The notes beneath the pieces are model-generated. The model made no database searches, was not told the origin of the DNA, and saw nothing but the letters and a program-made list of their open reading frames with translations. The translations under genes and the position numbers were made by a program. From NCBI GenBank assembly GCA_022606425.2, contig JAHDVF020001018.1, positions 1,116,001 through 1,180,000 of the forward strand: a DNA stretch of 64,000 bases, given 5' to 3'. Position 1 is the first letter of the stretch, and every line of letters starts with the position of its first letter. This stretch comes from Lepidostoma basale. Its lineage: Eukaryota > Arthropoda > Insecta > Trichoptera > Lepidostomatidae. This document shows positions 9,540-19,937 of this stretch, piece after piece.

Positions 9540-10080
9540 TCTTCCTCAGCCTATTCCCGTCCACTCCTGGAAAAAGACCTCCTCCATTCGCGTCCATGTC
9601 ACTCTGTCTTATGCAGACTGCATCCAGGTTATTCCGACGTGTCTGTTCAGATCATCCTTCCACCGTAGTTGCGGTCGCCCTGTACTTCTCTTCGCCATCC
9701 ACGGTCTCCAAGTCAGCAGTATTCTTGTCCATTTTTCATCTGAGCTTCTGGCTACGTGACCTTGACATTTTAGAGTCGCCACCCGGTGGATGATGTCAGT
9801 GACCTTTGCTTTTTCTCTCACCGTATCGTTTCTGACTCTGTCTCTTAGGCTTATTCCTAACATGGCTCTTTGGGTCACTTGTAGTTTCTCGGCACTTTGT
9901 TTGTACAATGTTACAGTTTCAAGACCATAAGTACCAACTGGCAGAACACAGGCTTCATAGACTTCTCGTTTCAGGTTGATCGGTGTTTTCCGGGTTTTAA
10001 GGATGTAACCCATGTTTCCGAAAGCTGCCCAGCTTAGTCCAATTCTTCTCTTGAGCTCTGCGGTTAAAATATTATCAGCT
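9540..10080 (-). mobile_element. RTE-A 3' fragment
   Basis: The minus-strand frame (9609-10193) encodes LKRRIGLSWAAFGNMGYILK, VLPVGTYGLETVTL, LQVTQRAMLGISLRDRV, GHVARSSDEKWTRILLTWRP and TGRPQLRWKDDLNRHVG. A CTTCTTCTTCC block marks the tail. A three-residue gap is seen where the family reads QRAMERAML. 5'-truncated and inactive. Confidence 0.85.
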
Positions 10081-10470
10081 TCAATTGTAATAATCACAAA
10101 AATGAAGTCCCTTAAAATGTAAATGTTGTTTATTGAATTTTCTTGGAGAACACAATTAAGGCTGTGATTAATATTAATTATTATACAACACAATGTTAAT
10201 ATTCAAAGGAATTCATTATTTTAAATATCTAGTGTCCCAATTGATGGTGTCTGTAAAAGTGTCTAACCACAGAGTACTTTAGTGCGTACCGCCCACTTTA
10301 GACCCAGGAACCAATCAGATAGCTTTCTATAACCAATTTAGGAGGTGTTTCTCACACTATTGCAAATATTCTCTCTGAATTGAATAAACTATAATGTAGT
10401 ACTCCGTTTCGCTCATCCCTCGACTTTGCCTTTCGCTGGGAGCAACACAGCTTCGGCGCAGCAGCGGCTT
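10081..10470. other. No identified feature
   Basis: No coding or repeat signal before the Y element. Confidence 0.35.
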
Positions 10471-10471
10471 A

Positions 10472-10822
10472 AGGCCGTGCCACACTGTTTGAAACAAGCT
10501 CTCCACAGGGGTGATCTTGGTGGAGAGCTGTGGAGCCCACGGTTGGTGTGGCATCCACAGTAGACACCATTTTCGTTCAATACGTCCGCACTCCACCGAT
10601 GCGCGATGCCGCTATGCAACTGACCTTCACTAGTGGAATGTGGATCGCCACATTGTGGAATGCGTGTTAACAACGGCGGGATCCACACGCTGCTATGCGC
10701 GTCCGTCCACAAAGGTTGTTGAAGGTCAAACGAATTTTTGTTTCAAACAAGTGTCTACACAGTTTTAAACCGCCGGTGGAGACCGATGTGGAGACCTTGT
10801 TTAAAACAGTGTGGCACGGCTT
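10472..10822. mobile_element. Y element 1 (PIF/Harbinger-like MITE)
   Basis: Terminal inverted repeats AGGCCGTGCCACACTGTTT and its complement, with TTA on both sides (10469-10471 and 10823-10825), the 3-bp target of PIF/Harbinger elements. Internal blocks (GTGGAGACCGATGTGGAG, GCGTCCGTCCACAAAGG) recur in the copies at 25377, 26988 and 52500. Relatively G+C-rich with no transposase frame. Confidence 0.7.
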
Positions 10823-10829
10823 TTAGCTT

Positions 10830-11059
10830 AGGTTCTTCCAGGAGTGAGCGACATTTTGGCAGTCTGACTTAATATTTTATTTCTTATTTCTGAAGGCATG
10901 CACCTCTGGTTTGCGGCGCACAAGAATGTTAAATTTAGATGCGTATCGTTTTCTTGTTGTGTCATCTCCTATCGGGGATCAGTTGTTTGCTATGAACATC
11001 ACAATATACAATTTGTTTGTTAAAATAGTACATCTATTTAATTAATACGAATGAAAAAA
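10830..11059. other. No identified feature
   Basis: Short A+T-rich spacer ending in an AATT-rich run (11063-11078). Confidence 0.35.
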
Positions 11060-11067
11060 ATAATTAA

Positions 11068-11292
11068 TTAATTAATTAATACGAATGAAAAAACTTATGT
11101 TTCTCTAGAAGTTTTATTATATTTTTGGGGGATTACATGTTTCGCCCTTCTAAGGCATTATCAAATTAGAAGGGCGAAACATGTCATCCCCCAAAAAATA
11201 TAATAAAACTTCTTGAAAAACATAAGTTTTTTCATTCGCATTAATTATTTAATATGGAGTTTTACATCATTGTTCAAAAAACAATAAATAAG
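11068..11292. repeat. Group A hammerhead palindrome
   Basis: Two arms of about 85 bp face each other. Each holds GGGCGAAACATGT, then a TATAATAAAACTTCT block and ATACGAATGAA (inverted). The outer right end carries AATATGGAGTTTTACATC and a small hairpin ATTGTTC...AACAAT, a terminus repeated in other group A copies (17596, 33785, 45585, 62725). The plus-strand hammerhead at the centre (11163-11183) lost its CUGANGA box. Confidence 0.75.
11134..11164 (-). ncRNA. Hammerhead ribozyme motif, group A
   Basis: On the minus strand: UUGAUAA box, one U, stem II GCC/GGC over a UUAGAAG loop, GAAAC, self-complementary ACAUGU, then A at the cleavage position. The box has U3 and A8 in place of C3 and G8, a pair-preserving change. 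Confidence 0.65.
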
Positions 11293-12173
11293 TACATTTA
11301 TTTATTTATTTATTGCTTGTTTACCAAGTAGATAGTTTTAATAGCACCCAACTAGGGTACCCCTCATATGAGGCATTTTTTACCCTCTATATACTCGTAA
11401 ACGCAATTCAAAAATAGGGAATAAAACATTTTTTCTCGCCATATATACTCGTATCTTTACCAAGCGTTCATTTAAAGCAAAACTGCATACTTAACTCATT
11501 TTTTTCCGGCGTATAAACTCCCAATTCATTTTATGTTTATAAGGTGTACTATTAGTACATAATATAATATTTTGTTCACACTTCAAATTTGGACCAATCT
11601 TCACCTTTATATGGAGTCACTATTTCGTTCAGGTGTAATTTTATAGAACTCATATCACATGAAAGAGATAGTAGATTTTATTATATCCTCACTTTTCTGG
11701 TACTTGTTAATCTTAATACGAATATTTATTATTAATGTTCGAGTAAAAAGCCTGTATGAGTTACATTGAACAGATTCAACCTGCAAAAAGATGAACACCG
11801 AAAATAACTAATTTTGATTAATGTTTATCGATTTCTTTTGGCTCCACTTTGCTGTCTATTTGATCTGAACTTTGTTCACGCTACACACGTGTGCATTCAA
11901 ATCTGAAATATTCGCTCTCCGCTCGTTTCAAACGTTAATTGTTTATTCACGACTAAAGCACAAATTCTTCGATGTTATTTTAGTAACAAGTGTAAATTGC
12001 TACAGTTATAGCCATGATAAAGATATGAACAGAATTGAAGCCATTTGGTAATTAATATATACATACAAATACTTGAATCTTCAGGTATATGGATGTTCAG
12101 ATTATTATTATTATCTTTTTTTTATGTATACAACAGGTCGTTTGAACCCAATTACTGTACACAATTTATTTTT
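11293..12173. other. No identified feature
   Basis: A+T-rich, with a TTTA repeat run at 11299-11313 and scattered ACTCGTA motifs (about 11393 and 11447). No frames or paired repeats. Confidence 0.4.
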
Positions 12174-12316
12174 TTAGCTATTATATTGAATCACGTGACC
12201 TGTGATAGGTAGCCAATCTATCGCCATTTTATTGTCACGTGAATTCTACACCAGACCAAAGACAGTGTGACAATTACACTGCCATCGCCGGGAATCGAAC
12301 CCGGGACCTTCTATAT
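12174..12316 (-). mobile_element. tRNA-derived SINE, 3' part of a split copy
   Basis: Antisense copy of the SINE at 18962-19220. It shares the ATGGCGATAG/CACGTGA body and the B box GGTTCGATTCCCGGCGA on the minus strand. The A-box half is found at 13277-13340, past an inserted LINE-A. TATAT is present at both edges of the insert (12312-12316 and 13277-13281). Confidence 0.8.
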
Positions 12317-13276
12317 TAAAAATCCTGGAGACTGTCTTCGCCTCCAGTCGGACATCAATAATATTGTCAACTGGAGTCACAGTAATCAAATGCAATTCAA
12401 TGTCTCTAAATGCGTTATGCTATCTTTTACTAGAGCATTGAGAACTGTGTATTATAGATACACAATGAACAACCAGCAACTAGCACATGTATCTACGATG
12501 AGAGATCTCGGGATCATCTATGAGAGTAGGCTGACTTTTCGTGCACATGTTGAGAGGATTTGTGGCACTGCACTGAAGATGTTGGGCTTCATCGTCCGGA
12601 CCGGCAGAGTTTTCAGGGATCCCAATGTGCTCAGAGTCCTATACAACGCATTGGTTCGGAGCAGACTCGAAAGTGGTTCTGTGATATGGAGTCCTCACGA
12701 GGCGAGATATTCCATTATGCTGGAGAGGGTTCAGAAAAAATTTCTGAGGTATCTCTACATGAGGGAGTATGGTAGCTATCCTTGGCTCTATCCCACGGCA
12801 TTTCTTTTGGGAATGCTCGGAACCAATTCTCTACAGCTTCGAAGAGATGGACATCTAATTACCCATTTCTTTAGATTAATTAGGGGATACTTCGAGAACT
12901 CGGCCGTACTGGAGGGTGTTCGGCTTTTTGTCCCCGATAGATATCTCCGACAGCGACAGCACAGATTGTTTTACCTACCGGCTGCCAGAACCAATCTGCC
13001 TCTGGTGACACCGGTGGGAAGAGCAATTAGTCTGCTGAACGCGGTCTCCTCGGAGATCGACGTCTTTCATGTTAGTGAAAGTACGTTCAGAAGGCAAATA
13101 CTCTTAATTCTGGAGAGTATCCTGTCTTCCTAATGTTGAACCATCTCTTATGCGTTTCTGGTAGTATACTATATATAATATATTATTTTACCTGTTCTCA
13201 ATAGATGCCTTAAAAATAAATTTTGTAATGTCTGTTGATGAAATAAACTGATTTGATTTGAACTGATTTGATTTGA
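12317..13276 (+). mobile_element. LINE-A, longest copy
   Basis: Non-LTR reverse transcriptase from just after the catalytic YADD region: DCLRLQSDINNIVNW, NVSKCVMLSFTRA, VSTMRDLGIIYESRLTFRAH, LYNALVRSRLESGSVIWSP, ERVQKKFLRYLYMREYGSY, TAFLLGMLGTNSLQLRRDG, then NLPLVTPVGR and STFRRQILLILES. The stop is at 13131-13133. A short 3'UTR leads to AATAAACTGATTTGA repeats. The open frame (12267-13133) begins in the split SINE. Jockey/CR1-like; catalytic residues absent. Confidence 0.9.
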
Positions 13277-13340
13277 TATATGGAAGTCAGAGCTCTTACC
13301 ACTCTGCCACGAAGGTCGTCTCTCATCTCAGCCCTTGTGG
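13277..13340 (-). mobile_element. tRNA-derived SINE, 5' part of the split copy
   Basis: The minus strand reads GACCTTCGTGGCAGAGTGGT, an A box in the same head sequence as 18962-19220. It completes the SINE interrupted by LINE-A at 12317-13276. Confidence 0.75.
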
Positions 13341-13636
13341 GTATTCTGCTTATTTCTAGTACGAACATAATTGTAAAAGTGATTTGATAGATTGTCATGC
13401 GGAGCGAGGATTGTTTGTAAATATAGGGTGTTTTTTTAGAGGTTTGGTTTTTAAACTGGCAACATTGTTTCTACAGACTGTCAATTTGACAGTTGAGAGC
13501 AAAACGTGCTGATTTGTAGTCAGTACGTTTTGCCATTTCGCGGGGTTGCTCGATAAAGTTGTCGAAAATTGGACTTGATTGCACTTCATTCGAGCTAGCC
13601 GTGGCGCTCATATGCCTGAAATCATATTTCTTGGCT
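13341..13636. other. Possible DNA-transposon end, unassigned
   Basis: GGGTGTTTTTTTAGAGG is followed by TTTGACAGTT and G+C-richer sequence. The style resembles transposon ends of lepidopteran and other insect elements, but no partner end was found. Confidence 0.2.
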
Positions 13637-14085
13637 TCTTCTTCTTCAAGTACCCCGTCGGGTCCCCCCAACGTTGGCGATCACCTCGGTGAACCTGTCC
13701 CTGTCCTGCGCCACTCGGAACAGCTCCTCCACACTTCGGACGCCGGTCCACTCCCTCACGTTTCGCAGCCAGGACATTTGTCTCCTACCGGGCCCTCGGC
13801 TACCCTCAATTTTTACCTCCAATATCAGTTGGAGAAGGTGGTAATTTTCCCCACGCAGTGTATGACCTAGACGTGAAATTTTCCGAATCTTGATAGTTGA
13901 TAACAGTTCCCTGTCAACTCTAGCTCGCCTCAGGACTTCGGTATTGGTAACCATGTCTGTCCAGGGAATTCTGAGCATTCGGCGATGGAGCCACATTTCA
14001 AATGCTTCCAGTCTGTTCATTGAGTTGAGAACAGACCACACATAGCATTTGATCATTCTCTGGCGGAGTTTCAAGTTTATGTTAT
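13637..14085 (-). mobile_element. LINE-C 3' fragment
   Basis: The minus-strand frame (13646-14074) encodes MKLRQRMIKCYVWSVLNS, MNRLEAFEMWLHRRMLRIPW, VLRRARVDRELLSTIKIRK, GRRQMSWLRNVREWTGVRS, EELFRVAQDRDRF and TEVIANVGGTRRGT, with a GAAGAAGAAG tail. A small deletion removes LYGCETWTLK after WSVL. Catalytic core absent. Confidence 0.85.
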
Positions 14086-14885
14086 CATTGCATTAGAGTG
14101 ATTATATATTCTTGACTAACATTGATTATTTATTAAATATTCTATGCATACACCAGAACGTACACTTTTACTGATCCTTTTTATATTTACCTTTTACTCA
14201 CAATGTATTAAATTAAATTGTTTATTTTTTTAAAGCAAAATGCATACTTTGGAAGTTTATTTTCTGAAGTATCGTTATATTTATTTTAAACCTCGCAATC
14301 ACAACATTGTCTTTTCAGAGTCAGAAATTCTTATTTGATTAATATGTACGGAATGTGCCATACAGTCGCGCCACAACTCTCGTGTCTCGAGATTAACAAT
14401 TTATGACAGTCTCAAAGCTGTTTATTGAAATGTAATCACTAATCTCGTGTGTATTTACAGTCTCTGAGTAATATCTGTAAATACCTTCGGGCGGGCCTGT
14501 CGTCCTGCTGGGTTTCCAATACATTGTCTCCGAGTCCACAAAACGTTCATTTTAATTAAGCAAGAACCAAGCTCAAGTGACTTGCATTAATCTAGTTAAC
14601 CTCTGTGCTGTAAACACTACACTGGGTATTGCTTTAATCTGTACATCAGCTATTCTCAATGTGGGTAACATCGCTTCTCGCAGTGGACGCTTGAGAGATC
14701 TAAGGGCAAAAATGATCCCTAGGACAAATTTTGATTGAATTTAAAACAAAATTTCTTTACGTCTATTTTTTTTTTCAATTAAACTAGCTTTTTTTGTATT
14801 CAAAACATGATTCCGTATTGTATAATAGAATAAAATTTTAAATTAAATATTATTATTTTATGTTTATATATCATATATTTTTCAA
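14086..14885. other. No identified feature
   Basis: A+T-rich sequence with no frames above background and no match to the window's repeats. Confidence 0.4.
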
Positions 14886-15253
14886 TCTTCATCTTCTTCA
14901 AGTGCCCTGTCGGGTCCCCCCAACGTTGGCAATCACCTCGGCGAACCTGTCCCTGTCCTGCGCCGCTCGGAACAGCTCCTCCACACTTCGGATGCCGGTC
15001 CACTCCATTTGTCTCCTTCCGGGCCCTCGGTGTCCCTTAATTTCCCCCTCCAATATCAGTTGGAGAAGGTGGTACTTTTCCCCACGCAGTATATGACCCA
15101 GATGTGAGATCTTTCGAACCTTGATAGTTGATAACAATTCCCTGTCAACTCTAGCTCGCCTCAGGACTTCGGTATTGGTAACCATGTATGTCCAGGGAAC
15201 TCTGAGCATTCGGCGATGGAGCCACATTTCTAATGCTTCCAGTCTGTTCATTT
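14886..15253 (-). mobile_element. LINE-C 3' fragment
   Basis: The minus strand encodes MNRLEALEMWLHRRMLRVPW, NTEVLRRARVDRELLSTIKV, GHILRGEKYHLLQLILEGEI, EELFRAAQDRDRFAEVIANV and GGTRQGT, with a GAAGATGAAG tail. An in-frame deletion removes SWLRNVR after GRRQM. Very close to 13637-14085, so both are copies of one family. Confidence 0.85.
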
Positions 15254-15311
15254 TTCAAACAAATCGATCAAATATTAAGTCAAAGTTAAATCGATCAAAG
15301 TCGAAGTAATC

Positions 15312-15386
15312 ATCGTGGAGTAATTGATTTTACAAAACGGCGCACTTAAAATACGTTTTAAATTAAAGTCATCAGAATAATAATAA
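15312..15386 (+). mobile_element. CR1-like LINE (LINE-D) 3' end
   Basis: GGAGTAATTGATTTTACAAA, then GCGCACTTAAAATACG and GTCATCAGAATAATAATAA match the reverse complement of 36848-36915, the 3' end of the LINE-D copy. Only the untranslated end with its ATA-type tail remains. Confidence 0.6.
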
Positions 15387-15452
15387 CGTATGAATATTGA
15401 GGAAGCGAGAGAAGTATGTCGGGAAAGAACAGTGTGGCGATCCATTATATCT
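15387..15452 (+). mobile_element. RTE-B fragment
   Basis: ATGAATATTGAGGAAGCGAG and GTGTGGCGATCCATTATAT match RTE-B near its 3' end (encoding MNIEEAREVC). It meets an antisense RTE-B piece at about 15455, giving a head-to-head junction within the same family. Confidence 0.65.
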
Positions 15453-15454
15453 AT

Positions 15455-15672
15455 AAGGAGAGCCACTGTGCACTCGTGTCATGCACACGCGTCGATTTCT
15501 CTGACTCCTTACGTGGCCGACATTCAATATTTGATTTATTTGATCGTGCCACGTTTTCCTCGGTCTTCCTCTATTTCTGGTTCCATTTACATCGTTAACA
15601 TATAATTTTTTTAACGTTCTTTCTTCATTCATTCTTTCCATATGTCCAAACCATCTTAATGATCCTCTCATT
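15455..15672 (-). mobile_element. RTE-B fragment
   Basis: The minus strand encodes MRGSLRWFGHMERMNEERTL, KKLYVNDVNGTRNRGRPRKT, WHDQINQILNVGHVRSQRNR and RVCMT. RTE-B C-terminal region without the last part and tail. Confidence 0.8.
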
Positions 15673-15764
15673 ATTTTTTTATCTAAAAAATATTTAATAA
15701 AACTTATAAACTGTTAAATTAAAAAACTTTGTTTTATGTATCACAATGTATTTTTATTTTACGC

Positions 15765-15798
15765 GACAACTGTTTCGTCAACATTTTGACATCATCAG
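15765..15798 (-). ncRNA. Hammerhead ribozyme motif, group B
   Basis: Minus strand: canonical CUGAUGA, one U, stem II GUCAA/UUGAC, GAAAC, then ACAGUUGU and C at the cleavage position. Stem III has lost perfect self-complementarity (one change from ACAGCUGU). Confidence 0.7.
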
Positions 15799-15928
15799 GT
15801 GTTAAAATAATATATCAAATGTCAAGTTTTCGTGATTTTTCGAACCTTTATGTGTATTTGTTCCTATGTCAATTTTAGTAAGTTCCAAAAATCGGGAAAA
15901 TTTTACATTTGATATATTATTGTAACAC

Positions 15929-15964
15929 CTGATGATGTCAACATAGGTTGACGAAACAGCTGTC
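15929..15964 (+). ncRNA. Hammerhead ribozyme motif, group B, well preserved
   Basis: CUGAUGA, one U, a perfect 6-bp stem II GUCAAC/GUUGAC closed by AUAG, GAAAC, palindromic ACAGCUGU, then C as cleavage base. Flanks ACAC and GCGU can form a short stem I with one mismatch. Confidence 0.8.
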
Positions 15965-16111
15965 GCGTAAAATAAAAATACAATTGTGATACGTAAAACA
16001 AAGTTTTTAAATTTAACAGTTGGATGCAAAAAAAATGGACTATTTATAATAAAACTTCTATAAAAAATACGTTTTCTTTCGTATTAATTATTATCAATGA
16101 AATTATTATAT

Positions 16112-16537
16112 ACTAACTAACCATCACGTCATTTCCCCGGAGGGGTAGGCAGAGAAGATGGATCGCCACAATGGCCTGTCCTGGCATACCTCTCGGGCTT
16201 CCTCTACATTCATACATCGTACCATGCACGCACGTCGATTATTCCGACTTCGAATGTGGCCGCCTTTTAGTAATTGATTTATTTGGTCATGCCATGTTTT
16301 CCTCGGTCGTCCTCGGCTTCTTTTCCCACTCACGCTGCTTGTGTACAACTTTTTAACCATTCTACTCTCATCCATTCGTTCCATATGTCCAAACCATCTC
16401 AGGGATCCTTTTTTAATTTTATTCATGATGCAGTCATCTGCCTTACATTTCTTTCTTATTTCATCGTTCGGTATTCTATCATACAACGTTTTCCCGCACA
16501 TTCTTCTTAGTGATCTCATTTCTACTATTATTATATA
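16112..16537 (-). mobile_element. RTE-B 3' fragment, near-complete C-terminus
   Basis: The minus-strand 143-codon frame (16124-16555) encodes EMRSLRRMCGKTLYDRIPND, EIRKKCKADDCIMNKIKKGS, LRWFGHMERMDESRM, SGKRSRGRPRKTWHDQIN and MNVEEAREVCQDRPLWRS. GGAAATGACGTGATGG and GTTAGTTAGTATA form the end. This copy shows the full spacing lost in 4662-5105. Confidence 0.85.
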
Positions 16538-17370
16538 CAGTATATAAATTATCAATAAACCAATATGTTATATTTATTTTATAATATCTTATAAATTTTC
16601 CATTTTAAAATAGGCAATACGCATATTCCTACACATAAAACTTATTGCTATATACGAGTATGTATAATAATTTACCATATACTTAAAAGCATACCAGGAA
16701 AATTCCACTCCATTCTATAAATAAGTAATCTAAACACTGTGTCAATTGAAACTTTTATTATACCTAATTTTCTTTGAACAACGAATCTATATTTTCCACT
16801 ATTCAAACTAACATATAATAGTTTCATAAATTTCTAAATCTGGAATATGATCCTTTTGGTTAGGAAGATATTTATTCCGTTGTGGACAAAGACAATTTAT
16901 ACAATTTATTTTTATGGCCTCGAGGAAAATGTTTTCTAAGAACTAAAGATCATTTTCTTTGAAATAAAACAAAGAACTAGAGACATAAGAATAAATAACT
17001 CTCAAAGAATATCTTTTAATAGAAGAGTATTGTTGAAATAATCGTTTCTTAGTACAACGTTTTATTTTAATGTAAAATATTCGTTCATAATTTTTTCGCT
17101 TTTATAATGAACCAATACGGTGTTTAGCATATTCAAATGAGTTCTTTTTATAAATATTCAAATCTAATTTAGAAGACAATAACTCACACGTGTAAAATAA
17201 TTGTTACCATTATTATATAAGGAATAAATACATTTTTGAGATTCTTGAATATTAAAAATTAAAATAGTACAGAATTCTTCTGGTATTACGTCCGTTTCCC
17301 TCTTGGTCGTAATCTTTTATTTTCCCTTTTTTTTAAGATTTCCTAAAACTCCAAATTAAAAAAAAAAACG
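16538..17370. other. No identified feature
   Basis: Strongly A+T-rich, no frames or repeats recognised. Confidence 0.4.
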
Positions 17371-17433
17371 TTAGTAATTAATACGAATGAAAACGACGGT
17401 TTTCTAGAAGTTTTATTATATTTTATGGGAATG

Positions 17434-17463
17434 GCATGTTTCGCCCTTCTAAGGCAATATCAA
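17434..17463 (-). ncRNA. Hammerhead ribozyme motif, group A, degenerate
   Basis: Minus strand: UUGAUAU box, GCC/GGC stem II, GAAAC, then ACAUGCC, which breaks the stem III palindrome. Confidence 0.5.
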
Positions 17464-17502
17464 ATATCATTTCTTTTTTATTTCTTAGGCATTGTCAGAC
17501 AT

Positions 17503-17533
17503 TTGATAATTCCTTAGAAGGGCGAAACATGTC
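17503..17533 (+). ncRNA. Hammerhead ribozyme motif, group A
   Basis: UUGAUAA, one U, stem II CC/GG-type pairing (first pair U-C lost), GAAAC, palindromic ACAUGU and C. U3-A8 form of the core. Confidence 0.6.
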
Positions 17534-17644
17534 ATTCCCATAAAATATAATAAAACTTTTAGAAAACTGTCGTTTTCATTCGTATTAATTATTTAATATG
17601 GAATTTTACATCATTGTTCAAGTATCAACACATAAAAAATAAGT

Positions 17645-17815
17645 ATTTATGAAAACGTCTGTTTTCTAGCAGCTCTACTAATTTTATTATATGTTATGGA
17701 GTTGTCTTGTCTCGCCTTTCTAGGACATTATTAAATATTGGATAATGCCGTAGCAAGACGAAACATGTCACTCCCGTAAAAATATTAACTATGTAGAAGA
17801 CGTTTTCATTAATCT
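17645..17815. repeat. Group A hammerhead palindrome, decayed
   Basis: Inverted TGAAAACGTCT/AGACGTTTTCA ends enclose TTATGGAGTTGTCTTGTCTCG and ACGAAACATGTCACTCCCGTA. The plus hammerhead (17738-17769) is clearer than the minus one (17706-17735). Confidence 0.6.
17738..17769 (+). ncRNA. Hammerhead ribozyme motif, group A, degenerate
   Basis: UUGGAUAA (one inserted G), U, GCCGU and a mismatched stem II partner, then GAAAC, ACAUGU and C. Confidence 0.45.
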
Positions 17816-18539
17816 TCTTATTTTTCATTCCTATGTCCTGTTTACTTGGGGTCGATTCGACTGCCTTTCCTGGGAGGGGTCTAGTGGGACCCAATCTCTT
17901 TTGAGAATGCTGTTGATAAGTCCCATGTACGTCAACTTGGGCCTACTACGTCCTCTGGATCACTGGTCCACCTCCATCATTCTTCGTGTTACATTATCTA
18001 GACTATGTCTCCATCATCGATCGATAGCCACACGTCTTAAAATAATTAATTCATTATTTTGATCGCTATCAATTAATCTATTTTGAATTTAAAGCAGATA
18101 CATTACAATCAGTCATATTTTTAATGCACATTTATTTTTATCTCATTACATTTTTATCACAATAAAATATAAATGATATCTATTTTACTATATATTAAAT
18201 TGAAAACTTTTTAAAAATTATATAGGTATATAAACGTTTGTTTGACATTGATAACTCTGTTTATCGATAAACTTATTGTTTTATGATTATTTTTCTAGAC
18301 TTTTCCATTAAAATCGAGATGTATGATCAAGATTTCTTATCGAGCGAGAAAAACAATGGAAAATTGTGGATTTGCTCTTTTGATACATACGTAATGAGTT
18401 TTACAATGGGATTTCCAAGTGTGTTAGATATCGTGGACGGTGATAATACTTTATTTGCTTTGATCTAATTTCAGACCGAATGTTTTTAATAATTTATTTT
18501 GGATTTCTGTACATATAGATCACAACTCTAAAAATCGTA
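17816..18539. other. No identified feature
   Basis: A+T-rich. A 61-codon plus frame (18283-18468) has no recognisable domain. Confidence 0.35.
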
Positions 18540-18600
18540 TTTCTCACAATGTTCCCATCAGACGTATAAGTCCAGGCTTTCAAGTCCAGAATACGTTACG
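18540..18600 (-). mobile_element. X-core remnant
   Basis: AATGTTCCCATCAGACGTATAAG is the reverse complement of the X core (TTACGTCTGATGGGAACATT) found at 51070. A few related bases follow (AAGTCCAG). Confidence 0.5.
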
Positions 18601-18745
18601 ATAAGAATGATTGGATCAGACAGTATTTAATTAAACGGTAGAGTATACCATAGATTATTTTACATACCCGTTGTCAGCCTGCATGTCAAAAATCCAATTG
18701 TTGTGTAACATTATGAATAGTAATTAATATTGATTCTTGTCACAT

Positions 18746-18776
18746 TTGATAATTCCTTAGCAAGGCGAAATATGTC
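18746..18776 (+). ncRNA. Hammerhead ribozyme motif, group A, single copy
   Basis: UUGAUAA, U, weak stem II, GAAAU in place of GAAAC, AUGU and C, followed by the CACATAAAATATAATAAA tail. No inverted partner nearby. Confidence 0.5.
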
Positions 18777-18961
18777 ACTCACATAAAATATAATAAACCT
18801 TCCAGATAACGGACGTTTTTAACAATCATAAACATTTTATTTATTTAAACTATTATGTTTCTGATTCCCAACACCCTTCTTCTATATATTTTTTAAACTG
18901 ATAATTTTTTTAAATCATTTCTTAACAACTAAATGAAAGAGGCGAAGTTATTTCATTAGGT

Positions 18962-19220
18962 GGGTAGACCTTCGTGGCCGAGTGGTAAGTGCATTGACTA
19001 CCACCTCGAAGGTTCCGGGTTCGATTCCCGTCGAGAGCAGTGTGATTGTCACACTGTCTTTGGTCTAGTGTAGAATTCACGTGACAATAAAATGGCGATA
19101 GATTAGCTACCTTTCGTTTGTCACGAGATCACTATGATAGCTATAATACCCTTTAAATCGATTTGGCTCATGCTGTCATGATGTAAAGAGCGATTCAACA
19201 AAATAATAATAATAATTAAA
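18962..19220 (+). mobile_element. tRNA-derived SINE, full-length copy
   Basis: The head reads GACCTTCGTGGCCGAGTGGT (A box TGGCCGAGTGG) and CCGGGTTCGATTCCCG (B box GGTTCGATTCC) at tRNA spacing. A body with GTGACAATAAAATGGCGATAG follows, then an AATAAT tail. TCATTA flanks both ends. Sister copies: 12174-13340 (split) and 37361-37608. A pol III internal promoter is expected from the boxes. Confidence 0.85.
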
Positions 19221-19282
19221 TCATTATCTGTTCATTTGTTTCCACTGTATAAATAATTAATACGTATAAACAGCCATTTATT

Positions 19283-19495
19283 ATACACTGTTAAATTAAA
19301 AAACTTGGTTTTATGTATTATATCACAATTGTATTGCTATTTTTCGCGACAGTTTTTTCGTCAACCTATGTTGGCATCATCAGGTGTTACAATAATATTT
19401 TTAATTAGTGTGTTACAAAGTTTTTTTAATTTAACAGTGTATAATGTTAAAGTATCGTAGTGTTTCGGCCAAAACTATGGACTATTTAGCCATTT
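19283..19495 (-). repeat. Group B hammerhead unit
   Basis: Carries CACTGTTAAATTAAAAAACT, TGTATTATATCACAATTGTA and the hammerhead, then an inverted AAAGTTTTTTTAATTTAACAG end. GTTTCGGCCAAAACTATGGACTA follows, an outer module shared with 27415-27440. Confidence 0.65.
19348..19383 (-). ncRNA. Hammerhead ribozyme motif, group B, decayed
   Basis: Minus strand: CUGAUGA, U, GCCAAC/GUUGAC with one C-A mismatch around AUAG, then GAAAAAACUGUC, which damages the GAAAC box and stem III. Stem II is an intermediate between the GU/AC and GC/GC versions. Confidence 0.55.
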
Positions 19496-19937
19496 ATTTA
19501 TTACAAGTGTCGAAAACTAATTTGCTTAAAAAATAATGTTTAGTTTTATAACAAATTTAATTTAAATACGAATTTACAACACAAAGCAATGGTGAATATT
19601 GAACAATTTAAATCAGCTAGTAATAGTTTATTATGTTTATGCATAAGCGCGTGAGTTCACTCAGATCACTGATCCCGAATAATGTGTCTGGATTCTGTAG
19701 CCCCCGGAGATGCTTTGTCAGACATTTTTCTTTGAGTCTAAATCATATAGGAGCATCACCTTGTTCCCTGACAAAAAGGGTTCTATTTTAAACTGCGTTC
19801 GCGTGGAAATGTGTCAGTCTTGAAAGGAAATCTCGGACTCGTGTCGCACAAAAGGTTGAACCTACAAATGTCTGTCTTATGATAAAATTTATTTGTAGCA
19901 TAGTAACAAAAGTACCCGTGCTTAACGTGAGAATATA
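19496..19937. other. No identified feature
   Basis: At 19565-19625, ACAACACAAAG and GGTGAATATTGAA resemble the outer end of group C units (40540, 42905). The rest is unassigned. Confidence 0.35.

Larger units (their letters stand above)
15690..16022. repeat. Group B hammerhead palindrome
   Basis: Outer arms share ACTGTTAAATT, AAACTTTGTTTTATGTATCA and GACGAAACAGCTGTCGCG in opposite orientations. Two hammerheads diverge from the centre (15765-15798 minus, 15929-15964 plus). A group A tail (TAATAAAACTTCT...CGTATTAATTATT) follows at 16045-16095. Confidence 0.75.
17372..17625. repeat. Group A hammerhead palindrome
   Basis: Two arms (about 17372-17465 and 17500-17600) hold inverted copies of TACGAATGAAAACG, TAGAAGTTTTATTATATTTTA and the GGGCGAAACATG block. 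The right arm ends with AATATGGAATTTTACATCAT. Hammerhead motifs diverge from the centre. Confidence 0.8.

Noticed and set aside
12267..13133. Open 288-codon frame as a host gene
   Set aside because: It is antisense SINE plus LINE-A reverse transcriptase.
13341..13460. Mariner-like left end
   Set aside because: No partner inverted repeat or transposase found; kept only as a low-confidence note.
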